A stretch of DNA of 46,788 nt, taken from NCBI RefSeq assembly GCF_004348425.1, contig NZ_SMKK01000043.1, forward strand, positions 1 through 46,788, given 5' to 3'. Within the stretch, counting starts at the first letter, position 1. Every line of letters starts with the position of its first letter. The DNA is from Actinomadura sp. 7K507 (GTDB lineage: Bacteria > Actinomycetota > Actinomycetes > Streptosporangiales > Streptosporangiaceae). The translations under genes and the position numbers were made by a program. The notes beneath the pieces were generated by a model. The model was not told the DNA's origin. It saw nothing but the letters and a program-made list of their open reading frames with translations, and ran no database searches. Of the stretch, positions 15,025 to 22,579 are shown in pieces.

Positions 15025-15903
15025 ATGGCGCTCGATCACGCGCTCGTCGGAGTCCCGGGCGAGCCGGCCGGCCGGACCTGGGACGGCACCGACGCGCTGC
15101 TGTACGCGCTCGGTGTCGGGGCCGGGGCCGAGGACCCGCGGCAGGAACTGGCGTTCACCACGGAGAACACCGGCGGGGTCGGCCAGCGGGTGCTGCCGAC
15201 GTTCGCCGTCCTGGCCGCCCAGGCGCGCGGCGGCCCGCGCCGGAAGCTGGGCGACTTCGATCCCGCCCGGCTGGTGCACGCCGAGCAGTCGTTCCGGCTC
15301 CACCGGCCGCTTCCCGTGCAGGGCTCGGTCTCGGTGACCTCCATGGTCACCGACATGCTCGACAAGGGCCGTGGGGCGCTCGTGCGCACGGAGAGCGTCG
15401 CCACCGGCGAGGACGGGCAGCCTCTCGTCACCGCCCGCAGCGGCGCCTTCATCATGGGCGAGGGGGGCGCCGGCTCGACATCCGCAGAGCGCTCCGGCGA
15501 CCAGCCCTCGCCCGGCGAGGAGCCCTGGACGCGGCCCGAACGCGAACCCGACCACAGCATCGTCTACCGCACGCGGCCCGACCAGGCGCTGCTCTACCGG
15601 CTCAGCGGCGACCGCAACCCGCTGCACTCCGATCCCGCCTTCGCCGCCCGCGGCGGCTTCGAGCGTCCGATCTTGCACGGTCTGTGCACCTACGGCTTCA
15701 CCGGCCGGGCGCTGCTGCACACGCTGTGCGGCTCCGACCCGGCGCGGTTCCACGCCATGTACGGCCGCTTCACCCGGCCCGTCCTCCCCGGTGACGTGCT
15801 GGTGGTGGACCTCTGGCGCGACGGCGCGGGCCGCGCCCTGTTCCAGACTCGGACCGAGGACGGCACGGTCGTCGTCGACCGCGGCGTCGCCCACCACTCC
15901 TGA
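15025..15903 (+). CDS. MaoC-like (R)-enoyl-CoA hydratase, double hotdog
   Basis: Hydrates a trans-2-enoyl-CoA, 292 aa. The C-terminal hotdog carries the complete hydratase-2 motif: YRLSGDRNPLHSDP, then GGFERPILHGLCTYG, with the catalytic Asp at 196 and His at 201. The N-terminal half is the second, substrate-shaping hotdog (LVGVPGEPAGRTWDGTDALLY). This architecture is that of the hydratase part of MFE-2 and of mycobacterial ChsH-type and HtdY enzymes. ATG 15025 has a GGAGCCGAGAG box. The gene is divergent from the ADP-forming synthetase across two TAGAA operators and precedes the TetR gene. Confidence 0.93.
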   Translation: MALDHALVGVPGEPAGRTWDGTDALLYALGVGAGAEDPRQELAFTTENTGGVGQRVLPTFAVLAAQARGGPRRKLGDFDPARLVHAEQSFRLHRPLPVQGSVSVTSMVTDMLDKGRGALVRTESVATGEDGQPLVTARSGAFIMGEGGAGSTSAERSGDQPSPGEEPWTRPEREPDHSIVYRTRPDQALLYRLSGDRNPLHSDPAFAARGGFERPILHGLCTYGFTGRALLHTLCGSDPARFHAMYGRFTRPVLPGDVLVVDLWRDGAGRALFQTRTEDGTVVVDRGVAHHS

Positions 15904-15955
15904 CATCACCCCCGCCCGCCGCCGGTAGGATCGGACCGGCCGTCGCCGTCCCCTT

Positions 15956-16000
15956 CCCGGCCCGGCACCGAGTTCCGGCGGCGGGCGGCCCCGGGCCGGG
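15956..16000 (+). terminator. Possible hairpin between MaoC and TetR genes
   Basis: Ten-base arms CCCGGCCCGG (15956-15965) and CCGGGCCGGG (15991-16000) are perfectly complementary, with a 25-base loop. A TAGGAT motif at about 15926 could instead be a -10 for the TetR gene. No T tract is present. Confidence 0.35.
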
Positions 16001-16067
16001 ACTCCGTCCCGCGGCCCGCACCACGCCCTTCTTGAGGCCACGACCGACCCGAAACGGGGCCGTCCCC

Positions 16068-16739
16068 ATGCCGCGACAGACCTCATCAGGTACCTCACCG
16101 AGCGGTGGCAACCGGAAATGGCGCTCGACCGAGATCGTGCGCACCGAGATCCTCGACGCCGCCCGGGAGGTCTTCGCCTTGCGAGGCTTCGCCGAGGCCG
16201 GCGTCAACGAGGTCGTGGACCGGTCGGGGGCGAGCGTCGGCAGCATCTACCACCATTTCGGCAGCAAGACCGATCTCTTCATGGCGTTGTGGGAGCGTCA
16301 CCACGAGGAGCAGATCGCGATCGCCCGCCAGGGCGTGCTCGAAGCCCAGGCCGCCGGCGTCACCGACCCCTTCGACCTGCTCGTCGCCGGCTCGCGCGCC
16401 TACCTGGAGGCGGCCTGGCCGCGCCGCGACCTCGTGCGCATCTTCCAGGTCGGCGACACTCCCCCAGGCTTCTTCGAGGAGCAGCGCCGCAGCGGCCGGA
16501 CGTGGCTCAACCGCAACTTCCGGCTCCTCGGCGCCACCGACGAGCCGGTGAACCGCATCCTGGTGTGGCTGGTCACCAGCTACGTCGGCGAGGCCCGCCG
16601 CGAGATCTGCAGGCAGCGCACGCCCCGGGCCGCCCGCGAGCAGGTGGAGGCGATGCTGGAGGTACTGGAGCGGATGCGGCCGCTCCTGGCCAGCGCCGCC
16701 GGCATGCGGCTCGTCGTCCGCGACGACGAGGACCGCTGA
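16068..16739 (+). CDS. TetR-family transcriptional regulator
   Basis: DNA-binding repressor of 223 aa. The N-terminal helix-turn-helix is intact: EILDAAREVFALRGF, then VVDRSGASVGSIYHHFG and KTDLFMALWERH, preceded by a Ser/Gly-rich tail. The C-terminal ligand domain is unassigned. ATG 16068 is preferred over an in-frame TTG at 16032. It is the only regulator gene inside the catabolic cluster between 1 and 28 kb, and palindromic TAGAA-N5-TTCTA sites of TetR-type size lie in the divergent regions on either side of it. It is therefore the best candidate to bind them (inference), probably releasing DNA when an acyl-CoA binds. Confidence 0.9.
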   Translation: MPRQTSSGTSPSGGNRKWRSTEIVRTEILDAAREVFALRGFAEAGVNEVVDRSGASVGSIYHHFGSKTDLFMALWERHHEEQIAIARQGVLEAQAAGVTDPFDLLVAGSRAYLEAAWPRRDLVRIFQVGDTPPGFFEEQRRSGRTWLNRNFRLLGATDEPVNRILVWLVTSYVGEARREICRQRTPRAAREQVEAMLEVLERMRPLLASAAGMRLVVRDDEDR

Positions 16740-16747
16740 CGCGGATC

Positions 16748-16776
16748 GCCGCGCCGCCCGGACCGGGCGGCGCGGC
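16748..16776. terminator. Strong bidirectional hairpin between TetR and acyl-CoA dehydrogenase genes
   Basis: Perfect 14-bp arms (GCCGCGCCGCCCGG and CCGGGCGGCGCGGC) with a single A between them; in practice the loop would open the innermost pairs. It lies 8 bp after the TetR stop and 6 bp before the convergent stop. Confidence 0.65.
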
Positions 16777-16781
16777 GCCCC

Positions 16782-17900
16782 TCACAGGCCCAGCTGGTCG
16801 GCCAACCGCAGCCGGAAGGCCGTGGTGTCGCCGAACAGCACCTGGCACGCTTTGGCGCGCTTGAGGAACAGGTGCGCGTCGTGCTCCCAGGTGAAGCCGG
16901 TGCCGCCGTGGATCTGCAGGTTCTCCGCGGCGGCGCGGAAGAACGCCTCGGCGGCCGCCGCCTTCGCCAGACCGGCCACCACGGGCACCTCCTCCGGGGC
17001 TCCGCCGCACGCCCAGGCCGCGTACCGGGCGCAGGAACGCGCGCCCTCGACCTCGACCAGCACCTCGGCGCACTTGTGCTTGACGGCCTGGAAGGAGCCG
17101 ATCGGACGGCCGAACTGCTCGCGCTGCTTCGCGTAGGCCACGGAGGCGTCCAGGCAGGCCTGAGCCGCGCCCACCATCTCCGAGGCCAGCAGCACGCACG
17201 CGCGGTCGCGGGCGGCCGCGAGCAGGGCGTGCCCGGCGCCCTCCTCGCCCACCAGGGAGCACGGCGCGCCGTCCAGGGTGAGGTCGGCGAGCCCCCGGGT
17301 CGGATCGAGTGCGCGTATCCGCTGCCGGTCCACACCGGGCCCCGTCGTGTCGACGGCGAACACCGACGGCCCCGCGGGCGTCGCGGCCACCACCAGGCAC
17401 AGGTCCGCCGCGAGCCCGTCGAGCACGAGCGTCACCCGGCCGTCGATCGTCCACCCGGCGTCCGGGCGGCGGACCGCCGCCGCGGCGCCTCCGGCGTCGT
17501 TCCACGCCCCGCCGGGGGCGAGCCAGCCGACCGTGGCGGCGGTGTCCCCGCGCGCGATGCCCGGCAGGTACCGGGACTGGGCGTCGCCGTCTCCGCTGGC
17601 CAGCAGGAGTGGGACCGCCAGGCCGAGGGTCGACAGCAGGGGACCGGGGAGGAGGACACGGCCGGCCTCCTCGAAGACGTGGGCGAGCGTCTGCATGTCG
17701 GTCCCGCTGCCCCCGTGCTCCTCGGGCACGCCGATCCCCTGCACACCGAGCTCGGCGGCCAGGGCCCGCCAGACGTCCCCGTCATGGGGCACCGGCTGCG
17801 CCATCAGCTCGCGGGTGCGCGCCAGCGGTGAGCGAGCGTCGAGGAACCGGCCGACGGCGGCACGCAGATCCTCCTGCTCGATGGTGACTGCCAGGCTCAT
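16782..17900 (-). CDS. Acyl-CoA dehydrogenase, subunit of FadE28/ChsE1-like type
   Basis: FAD-dependent acyl-CoA dehydrogenase of 372 aa. Landmarks include VPEEHGGSGTD, KQREQFGRPIGSFQAVKHK and the C-terminal IHGGTGFTWEHDAHLFLKRA. The middle beta domain is degenerate compared with the partner at 17897-19153. It aligns with the first half of the double-length dehydrogenase at 26178-28304 (REQFGRPIG-FQAVKHKCA and G-GxTWEHDAH shared). In mycobacteria such pairs form alpha2beta2 heterotetramers, so this is probably one subunit of such a complex. ATG 17900 overlaps the partner gene stop as ATGA. Last gene of the leftward six-gene operon. Confidence 0.93.
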   Translation of the reverse strand: MSLAVTIEQEDLRAAVGRFLDARSPLARTRELMAQPVPHDGDVWRALAAELGVQGIGVPEEHGGSGTDMQTLAHVFEEAGRVLLPGPLLSTLGLAVPLLLASGDGDAQSRYLPGIARGDTAATVGWLAPGGAWNDAGGAAAAVRRPDAGWTIDGRVTLVLDGLAADLCLVVAATPAGPSVFAVDTTGPGVDRQRIRALDPTRGLADLTLDGAPCSLVGEEGAGHALLAAARDRACVLLASEMVGAAQACLDASVAYAKQREQFGRPIGSFQAVKHKCAEVLVEVEGARSCARYAAWACGGAPEEVPVVAGLAKAAAAEAFFRAAAENLQIHGGTGFTWEHDAHLFLKRAKACQVLFGDTTAFRLRLADQLGL

Positions 17901-19153
17901 CGGCCGGCCCCCTTGTGCTCCTTGGGGAGCCCCAGGACGCGCTCCGCGATGATGTTGCGCTGTACCTCCGCAGTCCCGCCCCAGATCGTCCCGGACCGGG
18001 ACGAGAGGAACTGCTCCTGCCAATGGCCCAGCCCCTCTTCACCCGCGCCGCCGGCGGTGAGGGCCTCGGGCCCCAGCAGGTCCAGGGAGATCTCGCCGAA
18101 CCGGCGCGCGTACTCCGACCAGCGGATCTTGGTCACCGAGCCGTTCTCGGCGCGTGCGGCCGGATCCTGCCCCGCGGCCAGCGCCGCCAGCAGCTGGAGA
18201 CCGGAGAACCGCATGGTCTCGATCTGGGTCCAGGCCCAGGCCAGCTTCTCCCGCACGGCCGGGTCCCCGATCAGTCCACGGGCCCGCACCTCCTCGACCA
18301 GGGCCCAGAAGTCGCGCGCGTAGCCGACGTGCGCGATCGTCGCCCGGTTGCCCCGCTCGTGCCCGAGCGTGGTCACCGTGACGCGCCACCCCTGGTGGAG
18401 ACCGCCGATGACGTTGAACAGCGGTACCCGTGCCCCGTCGAGGAAGGTCTCGGCGAAGCCGCTGCGGCCGGTGAGCTGGCGGATCGGCCGGAACTCGATG
18501 CCGGTCCCCGGCCCGTTCTCGGCGACGGGGAGCAGGACGTAGCTGATGCCGGCGTGCTTGGGGGCGTCCGGGTCGGTCCGGACCAGGCAGAACATCATGG
18601 TGGACTCGTAGTAGCCGGAGGTCCACACCTTCTGGCCGCTGATGACGAGGTCGTCACCGTCGACCACGCCCGCCGTCCGCAGTCCGGCGAGGTCCGATCC
18701 GGCCTCCGGCTCGGAGAAGCCCTGGCAGTACACGTGCTCTCCGGAGATGATCCGCGGGAGGAAGTACGCCTTCTGCTCCTCGGTGCCGTGCGCGATGATG
18801 GCGGGCCCGACGGTCGTCTCGGCCCGGCCCCTGGTCACGCGCGGGACACCCGCCCGGTCGAACTCCTCGTTCATGATCGCGACCTCGACGGGGCCCAGGC
18901 CCCGGCCGCCGTACTCCCGAGGCCAGGAGACGCACATGTACCCGGCCTCGCACAGCACCTCCCCCCACGCTTTGAGCGCCTCGGTGTGCGGACTGCCGGG
19001 CGGCGCAGGCCAGCCGACGCCGCGCAGTTCCGGGGGCGCGTGCTCGCTCAGCCAGGCGCGGAACCCGCGCCGGAAGTCCTCGGCTCCGGGGCCGGGGGCG
19101 ACGGCGCCGGCCGTCGTCTCCGGATCCCGGTGAGCCTTCTGGCGGGTGGTCAT
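17897..19153 (-). CDS. Acyl-CoA dehydrogenase, subunit of FadE29/ChsE2-like type
   Basis: Second subunit, 418 aa, of the presumed heterotetrameric dehydrogenase. It has the canonical middle-domain motifs CQGFSEPEAGSDLAGL and GQKVWTSGYYES that bind flavin and acyl-CoA, and a C-terminus GTIWGGTAEVQRNIIAERVLG. At the position of the catalytic Glu of medium-chain dehydrogenase (EGT) it has GGT, as is usual in this branch. It resembles the second half of the 708-aa protein at 26178. ATG 19153 follows GGAAAGGTG; the adjacent TTG at 19156 is a possible alternative. It precedes its partner with a 4-bp overlap. Confidence 0.93.
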   Translation of the reverse strand: MTTRQKAHRDPETTAGAVAPGPGAEDFRRGFRAWLSEHAPPELRGVGWPAPPGSPHTEALKAWGEVLCEAGYMCVSWPREYGGRGLGPVEVAIMNEEFDRAGVPRVTRGRAETTVGPAIIAHGTEEQKAYFLPRIISGEHVYCQGFSEPEAGSDLAGLRTAGVVDGDDLVISGQKVWTSGYYESTMMFCLVRTDPDAPKHAGISYVLLPVAENGPGTGIEFRPIRQLTGRSGFAETFLDGARVPLFNVIGGLHQGWRVTVTTLGHERGNRATIAHVGYARDFWALVEEVRARGLIGDPAVREKLAWAWTQIETMRFSGLQLLAALAAGQDPAARAENGSVTKIRWSEYARRFGEISLDLLGPEALTAGGAGEEGLGHWQEQFLSSRSGTIWGGTAEVQRNIIAERVLGLPKEHKGAGR

Positions 19154-19178
19154 CAAGGCACCTTTCCTGAGTGGGGGA

Positions 19179-20552
19179 TCAACGGGGTCCTCCTCGGGTG
19201 GAGTCGGCGGCCTCGCCGCGCACCCGGCGCGGGCCCCGGCTCGGCGGATCGTCCGCCACGGGTTCGTCGGCCACCGTCCCGTTCGCGCGCAGTTCGGCGA
19301 TCTCCCCGGCGGTCAGCCCGAGCAGGCCGGCCAGCACTTCCTCGTTGTGCTGCCCGAAGAGGGGCGCGGGCCGCCGCATCCCGCCGGGAGTGCGGTCGAG
19401 CCGGAACCCCAGGCCGGGGTAGACGTGGGTACCGGCCTCGGGATGGGTCATGGTGGACAGGAAGCCGCAGGCGTGCAGCGCGGGGTCGGCGGCCACCTCG
19501 GTCCCGTCGTTCACGGGGGCCGCCGGGACGCCGGCGGCCTGCAGCGCATCGGCCGCCTCGCGCTTGGAGCGCGTCCGCGTCCAGGCCGCCACCGCCTCTT
19601 CGAGCTCATCCTGGTGGGCGAGCCGCCCCTCCAGCGTCGCGTAACGTTCGGCGGCGGCGAGGCCGGGACGGCCGAGGACGCCGCAGAGCGCCCGCCACTC
19701 CTCGTCGCCGCGCACCGCGACCACGACCCAGTCGTCGTCGCCCGCCGCCGGGAACGCCTGGTGCGGCGCGGCGTCGGGCACGTGGTTGCCCTCGGGGGCC
19801 GGCGTCCGGTCCGACTCGAGCCGCTCGAGCACGAACTCGCCGATCCAGTGCGCCGCGGCCTCGGTCTGCGGCACCTCCACATGGCAGCCGGCGCCGTCGT
19901 GCGCGCGCAACTCCAGGGCCGTGAGCACGGCCGCGGCCGCGTTCAGCCCGCCGATCGGGTCGAGGATCGCCGGGCCCGTCAGCACGGGTTCCTCGTCGTC
20001 GCCGTAGCCGATCAGCGCGGCCATGCCGCACGCCGCCTCCATCGTCTTGCCCATGCCCTGGTGCGTCGACATGGGACCGGTCGACCCGAACGCCGGCATC
20101 TCCACGACGATGATCTGGTCGTTGAGCGCGGCCAGGTCCTCGTAGCCGATGCCCAGGCGGTCGAGGACGCCCGGCGTGAAGTTGGCGACCAGGACGTCGC
20201 TCAGCACGGCGAGGCGCAGCAGGACGTCCAGCCCGCCGGGCCTTTTCAGGTCCAGGGACAGCGAGAGCTTGTCGTGTCCCTGGGTGTTGAAGAGGAGGTC
20301 GCGGTTGTACGGCTTCTCGCCCGGGTCGAAGTCGGGGTAGTGATGGGGAGGCCCACCGGTCAGGAATCCGCGCCAGCCGTCGGGGCGGCGCGGCGGCTCC
20401 ACCTTGATGACCTCGGCCCCGAGCCACGCCAGGCTGCGCGTCGCCATCGGCCCCGCCCACGCCGTGGTCAGGTCGATCACCCGTATCCCCGCCAGCGGCC
20501 CGCCTTCTTCCGGAGGGGCCCCTTCCGGTGGGGCGCCCGTCTCCGTGCTCAT
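19179..20552 (-). CDS. Class III CoA-transferase (CaiB/BaiF)
   Basis: Acyl-CoA:carboxylate CoA-transferase, 457 aa. Family landmarks are LAGIRVIDLTTAWAGPMATR, LAWLGAEVIKVEPP, NRDLLFNTQGHDKLSLSLD, FGSTGPMSTHQG and PGLGFRLDRTPG near the end. It is a distinct subfamily from the pair at 1-1043 and 20549-21667, and longer. At the catalytic Asp region it reads HVEVPQTEAA, with Glu. ATG 20552 overlaps the upstream CoA-transferase stop (ATGA). Two adjacent class III genes may form a heteromeric transferase, as in the benzylsuccinate BbsEF pair (inference). Confidence 0.92.
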   Translation of the reverse strand: MSTETGAPPEGAPPEEGGPLAGIRVIDLTTAWAGPMATRSLAWLGAEVIKVEPPRRPDGWRGFLTGGPPHHYPDFDPGEKPYNRDLLFNTQGHDKLSLSLDLKRPGGLDVLLRLAVLSDVLVANFTPGVLDRLGIGYEDLAALNDQIIVVEMPAFGSTGPMSTHQGMGKTMEAACGMAALIGYGDDEEPVLTGPAILDPIGGLNAAAAVLTALELRAHDGAGCHVEVPQTEAAAHWIGEFVLERLESDRTPAPEGNHVPDAAPHQAFPAAGDDDWVVVAVRGDEEWRALCGVLGRPGLAAAERYATLEGRLAHQDELEEAVAAWTRTRSKREAADALQAAGVPAAPVNDGTEVAADPALHACGFLSTMTHPEAGTHVYPGLGFRLDRTPGGMRRPAPLFGQHNEEVLAGLLGLTAGEIAELRANGTVADEPVADDPPSRGPRRVRGEAADSTRGGPR

Positions 20553-21667
20553 CGGTCCTTCCCCTCGATCTCGGTGCCTGGCAGGCCGGGGCTGGGTGTG
20601 TCGGCGAGGTAGGCGGAGCCGGAGACGCGGAAGACCGGCCCGAGGGCCCGCTCCTCGGCACCGGTGCGCGCCGGCCGCAGGGTGCGCACGAACTCCCGGC
20701 CGCGCCACTGCTCCGACGACACCAGTTCCCCCGGCGTCCAGACCCGCTCGCAGCTGATCCGCAGCTCCTGGGCCCGGGTCACCGCCTCCTCGGTCGTCAT
20801 CCGCAGCGCACGGCCCTGGAAGACCTTCACCAGTTCGTCCCAGTTGCGGATGAACGAGCCGGGCCGGTCGAACCGGGGGTCGTCGACGAGGTGCTCGGCG
20901 TCGAACAGCCGGCACACCGCCGCCGGGTCCCTGATCGCGAACATCACGATGTAGCCGTCGGCGCAGCGCAGCGTGGCCAGCAGTCCCGTGTAGCGCGCCC
21001 GGCTCTCGGTCGTGCCGTTGTAGCTGTGCTGGGTCACGAAGTTCTGCCCCATGGCGGCCATCGACTCGAAGACCGAGGCGCGGACCCGTTGCCCGCGTCC
21101 CGAGCGGCGCCTCTCGTGCACCGCCGCCAGCACCGACACGAAGGCCGTGGTGCCGCAGGCGTAGTACGCCCGCCGTCCGACGCCGTACAGGGGCTCCCGG
21201 TCGCTGCGGCCGGTCGCGTTCATGTAGCCCGACAGTGCCTGGTGGACCATCTCGTCAGCGCCCCAGCCGGCGTACGGGCCGTTCTCCGGGAAGTCGCTCA
21301 CCACGCATTCCACGACCGTGGGAGCGAGCGGGGGCGGGACGGTCGCGGCGTCCCGGACGACCACGTCCGCCCCGGCGACGAGCGCTCCCAGCCGCTCGTC
21401 CCGGTCCGGCTCCCCGCCGGGCAGCACCACGGACGCCTTGCCCTGGTTGAGGTGGCGGAAGAGGAGCGAACCCGTCCCGCCGTCCCCGGCGAAGGGCGGC
21501 ATGCGGCGCGTCGGCGCGCCCCCGGCCGCCTCCACGAGGGTGACTTCGGCGCCGTAGCCCGCCAGCAGCTTCCCGCAGTACTGGCCCGCCACGCCCGAAC
21601 TGAGATCCACGACTCTCAGGTGCCCCAGCGCGGCGGGCCGGGGCGTGTCGCGCCGCGGCCCGCTCAT
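20549..21667 (-). CDS. Class III CoA-transferase (CaiB/BaiF), paralogue of the gene at 1-1043
   Basis: CoA-transferase of 372 aa: LRVVDLSSGVAGQYCGKLLAGYGA, LFRHLNQGKASVVLP, YGVGRRAYYACGTTAFVSVL, ESMAAMGQNFVTQHSYNG and a C-terminal domain with RPARTGAEERALGPVFRVSG. The same phrases appear in the truncated gene at the window start, in the same relative place in an operon that also has a family 5 binding protein. As in that paralogue, the catalytic-Asp segment reads SVFESM. ATG 21667 overlaps the hotdog gene stop as ATGA. Confidence 0.92.
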   Translation of the reverse strand: MSGPRRDTPRPAALGHLRVVDLSSGVAGQYCGKLLAGYGAEVTLVEAAGGAPTRRMPPFAGDGGTGSLLFRHLNQGKASVVLPGGEPDRDERLGALVAGADVVVRDAATVPPPLAPTVVECVVSDFPENGPYAGWGADEMVHQALSGYMNATGRSDREPLYGVGRRAYYACGTTAFVSVLAAVHERRRSGRGQRVRASVFESMAAMGQNFVTQHSYNGTTESRARYTGLLATLRCADGYIVMFAIRDPAAVCRLFDAEHLVDDPRFDRPGSFIRNWDELVKVFQGRALRMTTEEAVTRAQELRISCERVWTPGELVSSEQWRGREFVRTLRPARTGAEERALGPVFRVSGSAYLADTPSPGLPGTEIEGKDR

Positions 21668-22530
21668 GAGTAGTGGTCCGAGGACGCCTTCATCACCCGG
21701 CTCATCATCAGCACCGAGATCACCGGGGTGCCGCCGCGGCCGGCGATGGTCTCGGTCCACATGTACTCCGTCTTGGGGGTGCACCCGAGCGCCCGCACCG
21801 TGCTCACGACCTCGTAGGTCTCGTCCAGCAGCAGCGGGCCGGCCAGGTGGCGGATCTCGATCGCCCCGTAGAGCCCCACCGCGGGCCCGCGCCGCCGCAC
21901 GATGACCTGCTTCACCGACTCGAAGGTGAACGACACCTCGGTGGGCGGTGACGCGATGGCCGGCCCCCACGGCGAAGAGTCGCCGTACCAGTCCAGGGGC
22001 TCGGTCATCAGGCCCCTGCGCAGCCGTTCACGCTGGCGATCGCCGTCCAGCCGGAGCTCGCCCAGTTCGATCACCTCGCCGACCTCCAGGAAGGAGAGGA
22101 TGCGGACCTGGTCGGCGTCCCGGCTCACCATCCGGTCGGCGAGGCCACCGGGTCCGTCGGGGTTCCCGGCGGTGGCCGAGCCCTCCCAGACGCGCCGGCC
22201 TTCCGCCGTGTCCATCCACAGCTCCGCCGTTCCCCGTTCGCCGGGGGCGGGGCGGCGCGCGAACGCCTGCACGGCTTCGCCGTCGACGGTGGCATTGCGG
22301 AAGTACGCGGCCATGGTCCCGCTGTCGAACCACTCCCGGCCGTAGAGGTCGAGCAGCAGCGGCACCGCCTGCTCCATGTGGTAGCTGCCGGCGATCGTGC
22401 CGCCGCGGAAGCCGAGCCGCTGCGCGGTCGCGTCGTCGTGGATGCTGCCGGCCGCCGTCAGGTGGAGGTTGTGCGGGCGCCGCACCTCCCCGGCGACCGT
22501 CCCGCCGCCCGTACCCGTCCTGTTCACCAT
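21664..22530 (-). CDS. Hotdog-fold (MaoC-like) protein, probable hydratase/dehydratase
   Basis: A 288-aa protein with RRPHNLHLTAAGSIHDDATAQRLGFRGGTIAGSYHMEQ at its N-terminus, read here as HLTAAGSIHDDATAQ plus LGFRGGTIAGSYH. This resembles the hydratase-2 loop (SIHDD in place of xNPxHxD, then GFRGGTIxG) but with substitutions. The rest fits a double hotdog. Function as enoyl-CoA hydratase or hydroxyacyl-CoA dehydratase is likely from family and operon, but the altered motif leaves an auxiliary role possible. ATG 22530 has GGGAGG nine bases upstream. It sits between the binding-protein gene and the CoA-transferases. Confidence 0.8.
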   Translation of the reverse strand: MVNRTGTGGGTVAGEVRRPHNLHLTAAGSIHDDATAQRLGFRGGTIAGSYHMEQAVPLLLDLYGREWFDSGTMAAYFRNATVDGEAVQAFARRPAPGERGTAELWMDTAEGRRVWEGSATAGNPDGPGGLADRMVSRDADQVRILSFLEVGEVIELGELRLDGDRQRERLRRGLMTEPLDWYGDSSPWGPAIASPPTEVSFTFESVKQVIVRRRGPAVGLYGAIEIRHLAGPLLLDETYEVVSTVRALGCTPKTEYMWTETIAGRGGTPVISVLMMSRVMKASSDHYS

Positions 22531-22579
22531 GCGCGCCGGCCTCCCTCGTCCGCCATCGCCGCCGTCCTCGCCTGCCCGG

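Noticed and set aside
17915..19924. Long plus-strand frame of 669 codons
   Set aside because: Antisense to the dehydrogenase and CoA-transferase genes with recognisable motifs; no family similarity of its own.
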